This document shows positions 34,863 through 45,390 of a stretch of DNA of 64,000 nt, piece after piece. Positions within the stretch are counted from its first letter, which is position 1. Every line of letters begins with the position of its first letter. Under the pieces are notes generated by a model, which was given only the letters and a program-made list of their open reading frames with translations, did no database searches and was not told the DNA's origin. Source of the stretch: Triticum aestivum (Eukaryota; Streptophyta; Magnoliopsida; Poales; Poaceae); the NCBI RefSeq assembly GCF_018294505.1, contig NC_057814.1, positions 294,566,059 to 294,630,058 of the forward strand. Direction: 5' to 3'. The translations under genes were made by a program, and so were the position numbers.

Positions 34863-36447
34863 TGATACGTCTCCAATGTATCTATAATTTTTGATTGTTC
34901 CATGCTATTATATATTCTATTTTGGATGTTTAATGGGCTTATTTATACACTTTTATATTATTTTTGGGACTAACCTATTAACCGGAGGCCCGACCCAAAT
35001 TGCTGTTTTTTGCCTCTTTCAGTGTTTCGCAGAAAAAGAATATCAAACGGAGTCCAAACGGAATGAAACCTTCGGGAACGTGATTTTTGGAACAAACCTG
35101 ATCTAGAGGACTTGGAGTGGACGTCATGCAACCGACGAGCAGTCCATGAGGCAGGGGACGCGCCTACCCTCCCTGGGCGCGCCCTCCACCCTCGTAGGCC
35201 CCTCGTGGCTCCACTGACCTACTTCTTCCTCCAATATATACCTACGTACCCCAAAACCATCGAAGAGCACCACGAAAACCTAATTCCACCGCCGCAACCT
35301 TCTGTACCCGTGAGATCCCATCTTGCGGCCTTTTCCGGCGTCCTGCCGGAGGGGGCGTCGATCACGGAGGGCTTCTACATCAACACCATAGCCTCTCTGA
35401 TGATGTGTGAGTAGTTTACCTCAGACCTTCGGGTCCATAGTTATTAGCTAGATGGCTTCTTCTCTCTCTTTGGATCTCAATACAAAGTTGTCCTCGATTC
35501 TCTTGGAGATCTATTCGATGTAATCTTCTTTTGCGGTGTGTTTGTCAAGATCCGATGAATTGTGGGTTTATGATCAAGATTATCTATGAACAATATTTGA
35601 ATTTTTTCTGAATTCTTTTATGTATGATTGGTTGTATTTGCAAGTCTCTTCGAATTATCAGTTTGGTTTGGCCTACTAGATTGATCTTTCTTGCAATGGG
35701 AGAAGTGCTTAGCTTTGGGTTCAATCTTGCGGTGCTCGATCCCAGTGACAGTAGGGGAAACGACACATATTGTATTGTTGCCATCGAGGATAAAAACATG
35801 GGGTTTATATCATATTGCATGAGTTTATACCTCTACATCATGTCGTCTTGCTTAAAGCGTTACTCCGTTCTTATGAACTTAATACTTTAGATGCATGATG
35901 GATAGCGGTCGATGTGTGGAGTAATTGTAGTCGATGCAGGCAGGAGTCGGTCTACTTGTCACGGACGTGATGCCTATATACATGATCATAACTAGGTATT
36001 CTCATAACTATGCTCAATTCTATCAATTGCTCGACAGTAATTTGTTTACCCACCGTAATACTTATGCTATCTTGAGAGAAGCCACTAGTCAAACCTATGG
36101 CCCCCGGGTCTATCTTCCATCATATTAATCTCCCAACAACTAGCGATTTCTGGCGCCGTTTATTTTTCTTTCTTTATTTTTAGTCTTTATCATAAAAATA
36201 CCAAAAATATTATCTTATCATCTCTATCAGATCTCACTTTTGCAAGTGGCCATGAAGGGATTGACAACCCCTTTAGCGCGTTGGTTGCAAGGTTCTTATT
36301 TGTTTGTGTAGGTGCGTGGGACTTGAGTGTGGCCTCCTACTGGATTGATACCTTGGTTCTCAAAAACTGAGGGAAATACTTACGCTACTTTACTGCATCA
36401 CCCTTTCCTCTTCAAGGGAAAACCAACGCAGTGCTAAAGAGGTAGCA
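34863..36447 (+). repeat. 3' LTR of element 1
   Basis: 1585 bp matching 1419-2990. It starts TGATACGTCTCC, ends GGTAGCA, and is followed by CGCAC, the target duplication. Confidence 0.87.
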
Positions 36448-36452
36448 CGCAC

Positions 36453-36513
36453 CAGGGAGCTGCTGGCGAGGGGCTGCTGGAAAACTACCCCCAGGAGGGA
36501 TTATAAGTTTTAG
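36453..36513 (+). pseudogene. Interrupted small ORF, 3' part
   Basis: Continuation of the ORF 865-1418 after element 1, in frame, ending in TAG 36511-36513 after about 20 further residues. Exact frame continuity across the insertion supports a real reading frame before the insertion. Confidence 0.5.
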
Positions 36514-36883
36514 TATTGTTCGTTTTCAATTTTATGCATTGTACCTAGTAGTTAAGTATCATCACGTATATGTGATGATATTATATATATTTTGTGCTGA
36601 ACTAATGAACAATTAATATATATATATATATATTATGAATTCCATAATCTATTTGTTTTTGTATACTAATTTGAATCTAGCTGTTATCATCCACATATAC
36701 AGAATGGAAAGCGTATATACACACATTGAAACAGAACATATAAGAATGGAAAACATAGTACACACATTGAAATAGAGCAATAAACAGAGCAATACTATGA
36801 TTGTTGTGAATACATAGCTATCCACGTCGAAACGACTCAACAAAATAAAACGCGTGCATGAGACCATGACTAGCAGCCCTTGC
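36514..36883. other. AT-rich spacer with TA microsatellite
   Basis: Contains a TA repeat at about 36616-36634 and forms the shared 3' region of two convergent ORFs (865-36513 plus, 37645-36884 minus). No other feature seen. Confidence 0.5.
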
Positions 36884-37645
36884 CTACGGTAGCTCTTGGC
36901 TTTGCCTGAACTCGTGCAGGTGTTCGTCCAAGCGGTCGACACGCTCACGGTACATCTGGAGCGCAATCTCGAGCTCCAAGTGGGCTATTTCATCGGAGAT
37001 CACCAGCCCGAGTATGCGACGTCCATGTTCCTCTACCACGCCTAGGTGGACACCTGGGCCAAGGAGGCGGTCGAGCCTACCGACCAGCGCGTTGGCATCG
37101 AGCAGGCCGCGGACAAGGCGAACGGCGCAACCCATGGGAGCGGCGCGGCGGGCGTCCGGTGCAAGTACGGCGCAGCCGGCCTCTGGTGCAAGTACGGCAC
37201 AGAGGGCATCTGCCCACTCCTGGCAAGGAATGGGGGTACTGATAGGACGTGTACCCAGTTGCGACGCCCTGTCGACAGCAGGCAAGCGCCAATGGATCAG
37301 CTCTTGTTGTGCGGCGCGCCGCGCCTCTCGCTCTGCGGCACTCCAACAGTCTCGTCGTGCGGCGAGCCGCAGCCTATCAGCGCAGATGCGCCTAGCTTGC
37401 TCTACGGCGCGCCATCGATCATCTTGTGCGGCGAGCTGCAGCCTCTCGGCGCTGACATGCCTATCTTGATCTGCGGCGCTGAAGCGCCATGCGCCAAGGG
37501 TCTGCTCAACCCTGGCGATGACGCGCATCACGACATCATCCATCGTGTTGCCGGGGAGCGCCTCGGCCTCGACGGGCCGTGGCGCCTGCTCGTTTTCCTC
37601 GTCGACGAGGTTGATGGTAGAGGCGGCGCTTTGGTGGGTTGGCAT
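36884..37645 (-). CDS. Arg/Ala-rich helical ORF of CACTA-like element A (253 aa, unknown)
   Basis: Open frame from ATG 37645 (MPTHQSAASTIN) to 36884. The middle consists of imperfect repeats of about 25-30 residues (pattern R-L-x-L-A-A-x-x-D-x-W-x-A-x-E), likely a long helix. The C-terminus is Leu/Glu-rich and coiled-coil-like. No catalytic motif. It converges on the interrupted ORF. I place it inside CACTA-like element A because the subterminal repeats and terminus lie just beyond (37900-38459). It could be an accessory ORF of a non-autonomous element; function unknown. Confidence 0.45.
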   Translation of the reverse strand: MPTHQSAASTINLVDEENEQAPRPVEAEALPGNTMDDVVMRVIARVEQTLGAWRFSAADQDRHVSAERLQLAAQDDRWRAVEQARRICADRLRLAARRDCWSAAEREARRAAQQELIHWRLPAVDRASQLGTRPISTPIPCQEWADALCAVLAPEAGCAVLAPDARRAAPMGCAVRLVRGLLDANALVGRLDRLLGPGVHLGVVEEHGRRILGLVISDEIAHLELEIALQMYRERVDRLDEHLHEFRQSQELP

Positions 37646-37899
37646 GCTTGGAAAAGGTGGATGTGCTACACGCTGCGCTTGTTGCCTCCGTGCATCGTGC
37701 GCTGCCTAGGTTTATGCGCAATATCGCTGGGTGGCGTGAAACTGGTGAGGAAATGGCGGGAAACGATGGCATGTTCATAAAATGCCATCAATTAGTGGAA
37801 ACTTAGCATAGAAGGAACATCGAGCTAGCACAAGAAGTAGATGATGATCAGATGATCGTTTATCCTAGTTAATTATGCATGTAATAGTTTACTTTGGTG

Positions 37900-38459
37900 T
37901 GTGAAAATGGCATGTGTGTACTAGCCACCTATCTAATTGGATGTTTGCCGTGTATTACACACATTTTTTTATGTGAAACGTTTCTATTCTCTTGGCTCAA
38001 CACAAACAGTTTATCGGAATGAACAGTATGCCCTCCATTGCACACACCTTGATCTGGTTGAACTGTTTCTGTTGCGTTGCCTAATCAAAAATGGTTCATC
38101 CGAGTGAATTGTATGTCGTATATCACACACACCTTGATCTGGCTGACCGTTTCTTTTGTGTTTCCTAATCACAAATAGTTCATCCGAATGAACTATATGC
38201 CGTATATCGCACACGCCTTCATCTGGCAGCCCGTTTCTTTTTTCTACCACATCGCAAATAGTTAATTGAACTAAACCGTATGCCCCTCATCGCACATGCA
38301 ACTAAAATCTTAACCGTGTTCGATGTATCCTCCATCGCAAATGTTTTGCATGTTTTTTGACGGGTTTTTTACATCACCATTTGCGCTTAATGCATCGCAC
38401 ATAGTTTCATCAAAGGGTCTCTGATCGTAGTGTCGCGTTAGCAGCATCCTGCAGTAGCG
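37900..38459 (-). mobile_element. Right end of CACTA-like element A (subterminal repeats and TIR)
   Basis: Read on the minus strand from 38459, the first 45 bases match the start of element B at 40418 almost exactly (CGCTACTGCAGGATGCTGCT against CACTACTGCAGGATGCTGCT), and similarity continues for over 150 bases. Units of about 80 bp with GTGTGCGAT and TTGCGAT motifs repeat towards 37950. CACTA elements end in CACTA/G with subterminal repeats bound by their transposase. The last TIR bases are mutated. No transposase is seen, so it is non-autonomous. The left end is not identified. Confidence 0.6.
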
Positions 38460-38766
38460 GTACTCACTGCAGACTGACACATGCATTGTTGAGTCATGTA
38501 TGCTTGTCCATGTAAGTTTGTGCCACCTTGGGTTTACGACTAGTCATGTTGTTCCGGGTTCTCTGTCATATGGATGCTAGCCACACTATCATATACGTAA
38601 GCCAAAAGGCGCAAACGGTCCCGACCTAGGTAAGGCTACAGCCATGGGAATACCGTGTGTGAGGACGCAAAGTGATATGATGTGTTACATGCTAGATCGG
38701 TGTGACTTAGGATCGAGGTCCCGACATAGGGTTTAGCCAGAGACATCGACAACGACCTTGTAGGGT
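38460..38766 (+). repeat. Gypsy LTR-end fragment (Del-type, uncertain)
   Basis: Ends near 38725 in GGTCCCGACA. The text (GCCAAAAGGCGCAAACGGTCCCG and following) is of a type I associate with the 3' end of Triticeae Del-like LTRs. No matching partner in the window, so this is a fragment call. Confidence 0.3.
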
Positions 38767-39365
38767 GTCGGGACGGTCTGGATGGCCGCCACACGGCGGA
38801 TCCGCAGCATGGACGCAGAGACGGCGTCCAGCGCGCTCGTTAAACAGGGAGGACGATGGAGGGGGCAAGTTGGGCTGCGCTGCATTGTTGTGCGGCTGGG
38901 CCAAGTGCACAGTGCAGCCTTTCCCCTCGTTTTTAACTATTTCTAATTTAGTAGCTCCTGTTTCTATTTAGTTTTGGCTATCAAATGAATTTTGTTGAAA
39001 ATAATATCTCGCACATAAATATTGGTTCATATAATGGAGCTGCAGGTTTCAAATCATTTTGAAAAGGATAAATATTTGTTTATTTTTAAAAGGTTAATTT
39101 AAATGTCGTTTGCTCCTGCTTTAAGTATCTTAGAGGCATATAAAAATTCCCAATAATGTTGGTTGATGTTTGTTAATTAGCTAGTGAATATTTACAACCT
39201 TTTGAACATTTTAAATTCACTGTTTTAAGAAATTATAATTTGACTTGTTATAAGAATTCGAATTTAAATTTAGTTTGAAACAAGTAAGGTTTAGCAAAAT
39301 TTTAATTATGATGACCTGGCATCATTAACAGGGGTTTACTATAGCTTAACTGTTGGGGTGCCACA
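38767..39365 (-). repeat. Likely 3' LTR of a degraded Del-type gypsy element
   Basis: On the minus strand it starts TGTGGCACCCCAACAG (39365) and ends CCGTCCCGACA (38767), 599 bp. Just upstream on the same strand is a polypurine-rich TAGTGGAGGAGATT and CTCGGGACGAGATTT, typical of the 3' end of Del/Tekay polyproteins. The partner LTR is not in the window. Confidence 0.45.
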
Positions 39366-40417
39366 AATCTCCTCCACTACAAGAAATCTCGTCCCGAGAT
39401 TTAACAGGTGGAGTAAGGGGGGAAAGTTATGGTTATGAAATTCTAACGGATCCTCTCGTTGTTGGTTGTTCTTCTTGAAGAAGTTGTTCCCTTTCGTTGA
39501 TGTCTTCATTTCTCTACATCAATGCATCATGATGAAGTTGTCGTTCTTCCTTCCGAATTTTCATCGTACTTACGGAAAAGATAAGGGGGTGGGGGAACTC
39601 GGGAAGCACGGAGCTCGACACATCTTAGGTACCTAGGGGCTATCTCAGTGAATGAGGCATAGAGGCATCTCTCGAGGTGAAAGCCAAGAAAGACATTGAG
39701 AGGAAAGTAAGAAGGTGCGGTAAGAAGTTACAAGTGGATAGGCAATCGTTCGTTGCCTGGAATAGAGTGTGAAAGGGATCCAGAGCAACGGGAATACTAT
39801 TGCATCAGATACAAAAATAGATCTGTAGGAAGGTGGCTCATGAATTACCTACGAAGCCATGTGTGGGGAATAACACTGGAAGCAGGGTGTACATCAGAGT
39901 CAGGTTTCAATCCTGTGGAACTGTGGGTTATGGGCCCACCATGTGGGTTAAAAGTAGGAAGGGCGCCGACATCTTGCAAGATCATGATAGCAAGGCATAT
40001 CAGAGGATAGCTTGTCATCTGTGTTGGCAACAACGTCGGTACCAAGGGCGGGGGACGAAAAGAACCATTTTCATGCTCATTGAAACAAGGCGGACCAATA
40101 GGCAAAGTTCTCGTCCACCGACGGTTACCGGAATGTCTTCAACAGTAGTAATAGGGTCTTACTAACAGAGTGGTACACCGAGGTTCTTACATAAGCAGGG
40201 GATTATTACTCTTAGATCATATAAATCACAAGAAAGGTTAAACAAAACAATGGAAAGGGAAATATGTTTATACCCAAGTATTTGGAGTATATCCTACCCA
40301 AGGAAGAGTAAAGCATGATATACCTGTCAGGGTGGCAAATATGTAACCCTTTAGATGAAAGGGGCAAGGAGAATCATGATGTTTACCCATACAATTATGT
40401 TTGGATAATTGATCAGG
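39366..40417 (-). pseudogene. Degraded internal 3' end of a Del-type gypsy element
   Basis: Sequence between the putative LTR and CACTA-like element B. Only the extreme 3' signature (GGGACGAGATT on the minus strand) is recognisable. No RT or integrase motif can be read in any frame. Short ORFs at 39753-40165 look spurious. Confidence 0.3.
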
Positions 40418-40998
40418 CACTACTGCAGGATGCTGCTAACGCGACACTACGATCAGAGACCCTTCGACGAAACTGTGTGCGATGCAATAATCGCAAACGG
40501 TGGTGTAAAATAGCCATTCAAAAAGGTGCAAACCGTTTGCGATGGCGGGCACATCAAACACGGTTCAGATTTTAGTTGCGTGTTTGATGCCGAGCATACG
40601 GTTGATCCATACGAACTCTTTGCGATTAGACAAAACAACGGAAACGGGCAGCCATATCAATGTGTGTGCGATATAAGGCATATAGTTCGCTCCGATGAAC
40701 TGTTTGCGATGATCGAGGTGAACACAAACGATTCGGCGTAACAAGATGTGTGTGATACCCGGCAAACAGTCGGTAATCAGAATTGTGTGCGATCATTATA
40801 GACAGCCCATATGGACTTCTTTGGTGAATTGTGTGCTTGTCAGGGCACACAGTTCAACAAACCAACCTGTGGGCGATAATGTAGAAGATCTCTGTCGAAT
40901 ACTTATTACTAACCGTCTGCGATGAGATTGACAGGATAGACAGAGATAACAAATTAATAACAGCGAACGGAAATAGAGATATGTACATTCTGCTAAAT

Positions 40999-41385
40999 TT
41001 AGTCCTTCTTGTTGTTGTTGTTGTTGTTGTTGTTGTTGGATGGCCCCGCGACATCGTCTTGGCGAGGATGCTTCTTGCCGCTGACGGTTGGCTTTTCATC
41101 ACCGCCGCTGTCGTCATCGTCGTTGCTGTCATTGTCCTCCTCCTCCTTGTTCGACCATTCCTCCTCATCATCGTCGTCGTCCTCTTTTCCGTCCTGCGAC
41201 GGCTCCTCATTCGTCTGGTTCTCATCTGACGACTCCGGAGGTGGCGTCCCTTCCATGATCCAGATATAATCGAGGTCTGGGCTCGACGCCGGACTCATGG
41301 AAGACGAGCGGGATGATTGCGATGTTGACCTATCATCAGGCACCAGACTGCTGACCGAACTGTCGTCCTCGTTGTCGCTCGACAT
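40999..41385 (-). CDS. Acidic Ser/Asp/Glu-rich protein with poly-Asn tail (128 aa)
   Basis: I choose ATG 41385 (context CAGCCATGTCG, start MSSDNEDDSS) over the upstream in-frame start at 41481. The protein is very acidic, with Asp/Glu runs in the middle and a stretch of nine Asn encoded by a TTG/AAC repeat near the C-terminus. It is probably disordered. A short K-K-x-x-x-R-Q region could be a nuclear signal. It lies downstream of the GRF gene in the same orientation. No family recognised. Confidence 0.5.
   Translation of the reverse strand: MSSDNEDDSSVSSLVPDDRSTSQSSRSSSMSPASSPDLDYIWIMEGTPPPESSDENQTNEEPSQDGKEDDDDDEEEWSNKEEEDNDSNDDDDSGGDEKPTVSGKKHPRQDDVAGPSNNNNNNNNNKKD
41008..41038 (+). repeat. 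TTG trinucleotide microsatellite
   Basis: About nine to ten TTG units; on the minus strand they encode the poly-Asn tail of the acidic ORF. Confidence 0.85.
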
Positions 41386-41910
41386 GGCTGCAGAGTGTGT
41401 GCCAGTGTGTAGCGCGGCCTGCCGGGGATGATGAAGATGGTGGGCACTTAAGCATGGTATGCAGAGAAGAGGAAATGCCAATTAAAGCGGGGGTTGACGT
41501 ATTATCTAACCGCTGATATAATCAACTGCAATTATTTGTACCCAGTGGCTCCAAATTCCCGGGTTTGCGTAGGACTCCTATTGGCTGGTTTATTTTTTCA
41601 GGACAAAAAGAAGGAATGAGTTTTGGGATTATGCACCGGTACCGGTACGAACGGAGTAGGACAGTTGGCAAGAAATACACTGAGCTCTTCTTATTGATAA
41701 ATCTAGTAATAATCAAACTACAAAGGAAAAGAAAAAAGACAAAGGAAAATATCTGCACCAATCTTCATGTAACATCAATGGCATAGGACCTAGATGTGCA
41801 TTACTTAGAGCACATCTATGTGCTTTAGCAATACTGTCAAACAAAACCCCTAATCATCATTACAAACAGCACATAGAACATGGCTAATGCGACAACCAGA
41901 ACTACACATG

Positions 41911-42565
41911 CTAGTTCTTCTTGTCTCTTGCTTTCATCTGTTGCCTGTGATTGATTCTTTCTTGCTTCATCGTACTGATTGTGCATTCCAGATCAGCCAG
42001 TTTCTTCTTCAGCTTTACGTTATCTTCTGCGAGCTTGGTGATAACACTCCGAGCCCTGACATGCCATTCTTCATCCAGCCAGTTAACAAAGGCACAAGCC
42101 TCATATCCCTACCAGTGTTAAATAGTATTCAGGATGAGCGGTGGCATTAACTGAAGTAAAATGATGAACTTAGCACTAACCTCTTCGGGGCAACTGAGAA
42201 ACCGCCTGCCAATGTCGAATCCCTCCGTGCATACACGTCGAGCGGGAGTGTGCCCGTGCACACAACTCAGCTTTTTGTACTTCTCGGTGGCGCAAAACTC
42301 AGAGTCGAACTCGCGTTGCGGGAGTCTGGAGTCATGCTCCGGATCCGGCGGCAGATCGCTTTCCTGGGGGGGAGGGGGTGTCATTCAGGGCGGATTCAGC
42401 AAGGAGCTATACTTTGGACATGCTAAAAAGATCGGGATAGATTGGAACCTGACAAGACGATTCGGATCCATAGTACACCTGCCTTCTGATGACCTTAGGC
42501 AAGTGCTCGGCGGCGATACGAGCAGGAGCAGCCACACCGAAACCATCAGCACCACTCGTCTGCAT
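41911..42565 (-). CDS. GRF-type zinc-finger protein, three exons, in CACTA-like element B
   Basis: Gene model on the minus strand: exon 1 42565-42449, exon 2 42363-42181, exon 3 42108-41911. The introns (42448-42364 and 42180-42109) have GT and AG ends and all three exons join in phase 0, giving 165 aa without a stop. Exon 2 carries the GRF pattern: C-x-H-G near a Thr-Pro-Ala-Arg, then R-R-F-L-x-C-P; the domain runs on across the joint into A-F-V-N-W-L-D-E-E-W. Exon 3 ends in a coiled coil (KLAEDNVKLKKKLADLE). GRF fingers bind single-stranded nucleic acid in characterised proteins. Here it is probably a transposon accessory protein. The first donor (GTTCCA) is weak. Confidence 0.6.
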
Positions 42566-43234
42566 TCCCCCAATGTCAGCGCCACACGAGGGAATTTGGA
42601 GGCTATGTAGGGATTTGGGGAAATGGTGAAACTGCGGGGATAAGCTAACGGTCGGGAACTACTTATGGCACTATATGTTGTATACGGCACACTGTTTATA
42701 CATGTCGTTTGTGTTAGGTATTACAACATCACACGATTTTCGCACCAAACCATGTGAGAAGACAGCGTAGGTTAGACACGGTTGCCGTTACATAACCGTA
42801 TGTGATGTACTACCCTGTCCATATAATTGAGTTACAGTGATACTGTGTAAACAGCCGCTCTGTGGATACCCGTAAAAAAACAGCCGCTCTAAGAGGTCAA
42901 TCCTCGGTCGATGGACGGTGGCAGCGTCATAGGAGGTCAATCCTTGCTCTGCTGCGAGAGATAGGAGGAGCTCAACCATTGAGGTCGGCGGCGGCGTGAT
43001 TCGAGCACATCCATCATGGTCGATGGCGGGATAGTGGAGGTCGAACTTCAGGCGGCAGCTGCACTAAGCGTTGCTCCTCGACCCTGCTATCTCAGTGTGT
43101 CGCCGCATCACACTTCTCTGTCTACTGGGTGGAGGTCGCCGCGCGGCTAATTAATTAACGTATTCTTTTCGTGAGTGGCTTAATTAAGGTATTCTTTTCG
43201 TGAGTGGCTTAATTAAGGTATTCAATTCCTAAGG
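42566..43234. other. Promoter side and degenerate subterminal zone of element B
   Basis: Contains words like CACACGGTT and GTATGTGATG between 42690 and 42810 resembling CACTA subterminal repeats. GC-rich unassigned sequence follows to 43150, then a 29-bp tandem repeat at 43161-43218. Confidence 0.4.
43161..43218 (+). repeat. 29-bp tandem repeat, two copies
   Basis: GTATTCTTTTCGTGAGTGGC plus TTAATTAAG occurs twice in a row, with a partial third copy ending at the element 5 insertion point. Confidence 0.8.
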
Positions 43235-43888
43235 TGTCGGTGTACAAAAGTAGGGGTCCTATTTTGTACCCCTTTACTTGTGCACGGGCAGTTAGAGCCG
43301 CGCCTACGGCCACACTTAGCGGGGCAGAGGAACAAAGCAAAGTCGCAAGACTACCAGAGCTGCGCTCAAAACCAGAAACATGAAGAGTAGAAGGGCGAGG
43401 TGAACTCCCCCGGCAAGACCCTTGCCGGGGGTGCCCTCACGGCCCCGGCAAGAGGCTTGCCGGGGCAACTTGCCCGGCACCAAACAAGACCACCACCCTT
43501 GAGCCTAAGAGTTCCAACGCCATCAACCACATTGGAACCAAGGCTCGGGAGGTGCCTCCGTGGTGGCATGCAGATCTTTGTGAAGGCAAAGGGCCTACAA
43601 GGCCTAGATGAGAACCAGAAGACAAGACCACAGTGAGACTCCTTGCCGAGGATGCCCACGAGGCCCCGGCAAGGCTCCTTGCTGAGGACACCCACGAGGC
43701 CCCAGCAAGGCTCCTTGCTGAGGACACCCATGAGGCCCGGCAACGCTCCTGCCGAAGATACCCACTAGGCCCCGGCAAGACTCCTTTCCGAGCACGCCCA
43801 CGAGGCCCCGGCAAGACTCCTTGCCGAGGGCGCCCGCGCGGCCCCCGCAAGAGTCTTGCCGAGGGCACCCGCAAGACCCCGGCAAGAC
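43235..43888 (+). repeat. 5' LTR of element 5, first half
   Basis: 654 bp up to the insertion of element 6, including AAGAC (43884-43888). It contains an 11-bp inverted repeat CCCCCGGCAAG/CTTGCCGGGGG (43407-43431) and a degenerate tandem array at 43637-43888. Confidence 0.82.
43637..43888 (+). repeat. LTR minisatellite, about 36-bp unit, about seven copies
   Basis: Units of the type GAGGCCCCGGCAAGGCTCCT plus TGCTGAGGACACCCAC repeat about seven times with substitutions. Each unit holds the imperfect palindrome CCCCGGCAAG...CTTGCCGAGG. The period is a multiple of three, which produces long periodic but meaningless ORFs in several frames. Confidence 0.75.
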
Positions 43889-45388
43889 TATAAGTGCATC
43901 TAGTGCCCCTTAGTGATTTTGGTGTATTGAAGACTTATAGGTTAAGGGACTAATGTGTTTATGAGTGTACACAGGTCTATAAGTCTATGAGGAGTTTGAT
44001 ATTTACAGAGAAAGTCGACCCCTAAAAATGAAGTTCTTCGACTGAAGACTTTGGATTTCTGAAGACTTTGAAAGTGAAGAAATTGGTGTGACCTTGAAGA
44101 CTTGGTGTTCATTTGAGGAACATGAAGCGTGAATACTTTTATTTTCGTAGTTTCATTTTCACTTTCTTGAGTCATAGGAAACACCGTACTTATAAAGGGG
44201 GTCGAGGAAATACTAAGGAAAATTTTCCATGTGATGCTCAACTCAAAATCCTACACCTACCAATCCCTTCGAGTGAAGCCATTGGAATCTCATACAGTTC
44301 AGTCAATTGCTTCAGTGACAGAGACGAAGTTCTTCTGGTCGCCGAGGAATTTGTTTTGACTGAGGAGTTAGGAATTCGCCAGTGCGGATTGCCTACACAA
44401 TGAGGAACATGATAGCCCTGAGGAATTTGATACTCAAATTTCCGACCATTGCTGTGCTACGCGCCAGCTGTCCCAAAATATCTTATCCACCTAACGGTCA
44501 TATCATTGAAGGGCATTTATGTCTTATCATGTCGGGGCTGCTCCCTAGGCTATAAATAGCCGCCCCCTACAACCACTAGCTGGTTGGCTGCTCCGAGAGA
44601 AACTGACACTTGTCATTTGAGAGCATCCCATCCTCCGAGGACTTTGAGCGAAAATCATCGAGGGAGGAAAAACCCAAACCCAAACACCTACAAACCCAAA
44701 GTCATTGAGCATCACTGAAGAGATTGATCCTGCGTGGATCCGATGCTTGTTACCTTTGAAGACTGTGCTTCTTCCAGACGGTTAGGCGTCATGGTCTAGA
44801 GCATCCAAGAGGAATTGTGGATTGCCGAGTGACCGAGTTTGTGAAGGTTCGGAAGTCACCTGAAGACTTACCACGAGTGATTGGGCGAGGTCTGTGTGAC
44901 CTTAGCTCAAGGAGAATACGGTGAGGACTGTGTGTCCAGGACTGTGTGTCCTCAAGTTTAAATACCTAGCCGCTCGAACTAGATGTACAACTGAGACAGC
45001 AGTTGGAACTGGTCTACCAAATCATTGTCTTCACCAAGCCTACTGGTTCTATTTCCTCAACTCTTTCATTTCCTCATTACTGTGTTGTGTGATAGTCATA
45101 TCTGCGTTTGAAGACTTTGACTGAAGACTTTCTCAATTTCCTCAGTTCAATTTCTTCAGTCTATTTGTCTTCATCCTGTGTTATCCTGTGATTACGCTAT
45201 ATGTACTCTGTGCTTGTCTTCATTTCATCATGATGACCATGCTTGTGTTCTGTTATGTTTACTTTTGAGTACTTATTCCGCTGCTAGTATTTCTTCGCTA
45301 AGGAATTTCCTCACCGGCAAATTCCACAGTGAAGAATTCATAAAAATCGCCAATTCACCCCCCCTCTAGTCGATATAACACACTTTCA
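43889..45388 (+). repeat. 5' LTR of element 6
   Basis: 1500 bp, ends GATATAACACACTTTCA. The second base is A instead of G, which weakens the conserved TG terminus. A TATA motif (CTATAAATAG) is at about 44551-44560. It differs from the 3' LTR by a few percent, including small indels near 44052. Confidence 0.87.
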
Positions 45389-45390
45389 AT

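Larger units (their letters stand above)
1419..36447 (+). mobile_element. Element 1: non-autonomous Athila-lineage gypsy retrotransposon (Sabrina/WHAM-like), carrying nested insertions
   Basis: The LTRs are 1419-2990 and 34863-36447 (1572 and 1585 bp) and begin TG and end CA. The five bases before the element (1414-1418, CGCAC) repeat after it (36448-36452), so this is one insertion of 35.0 kb. Without element 2 and its duplication it is about 6.98 kb. The tRNA-Asp primer site and gag-like ORF fit the Athila lineage. There is no pol, so it would need enzymes from another element. The family name is from memory. Confidence 0.85.
40418..43234 (+). mobile_element. CACTA-like element B (left end and body; right end not found)
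   Basis: Begins CACTACTGCAGGATGCTGCT at 40418, with subterminal repeats (GTTTGCGAT, GTGTGCGAT) to about 40900, then two minus-strand genes. A second zone with similar words lies at about 42660-42810. No closing TAGTG terminus was found before element 5 starts at 43235. The right end may lie past the window, be deleted, or have diverged. No transposase is visible. Confidence 0.6.

Noticed and set aside
38011..38250. Minus ORF with repeated GVCDIRH segments
   Set aside because: Translation of CACTA subterminal DNA repeats, not a protein repeat.
40981..41229. Plus-strand Leu/Val-rich ORF resembling a membrane protein
   Set aside because: Antisense of the acidic ORF and TTG repeat; hydrophobicity is a codon by-product.
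43637..43888. CRISPR-like regular repeats
   Set aside because: Units are contiguous without unique spacers and lie in a plant LTR.
43400..43893. Long overlapping ORFs on both strands
   Set aside because: They follow the 36-bp LTR repeat, whose length is a multiple of three; periodic translation is a by-product.
44921..45369. ORFs inside the 5' LTR of element 6 (repeated at 62361-62809)
   Set aside because: They exist in both LTRs only because the LTRs are copies; no protein signature and no conserved start.
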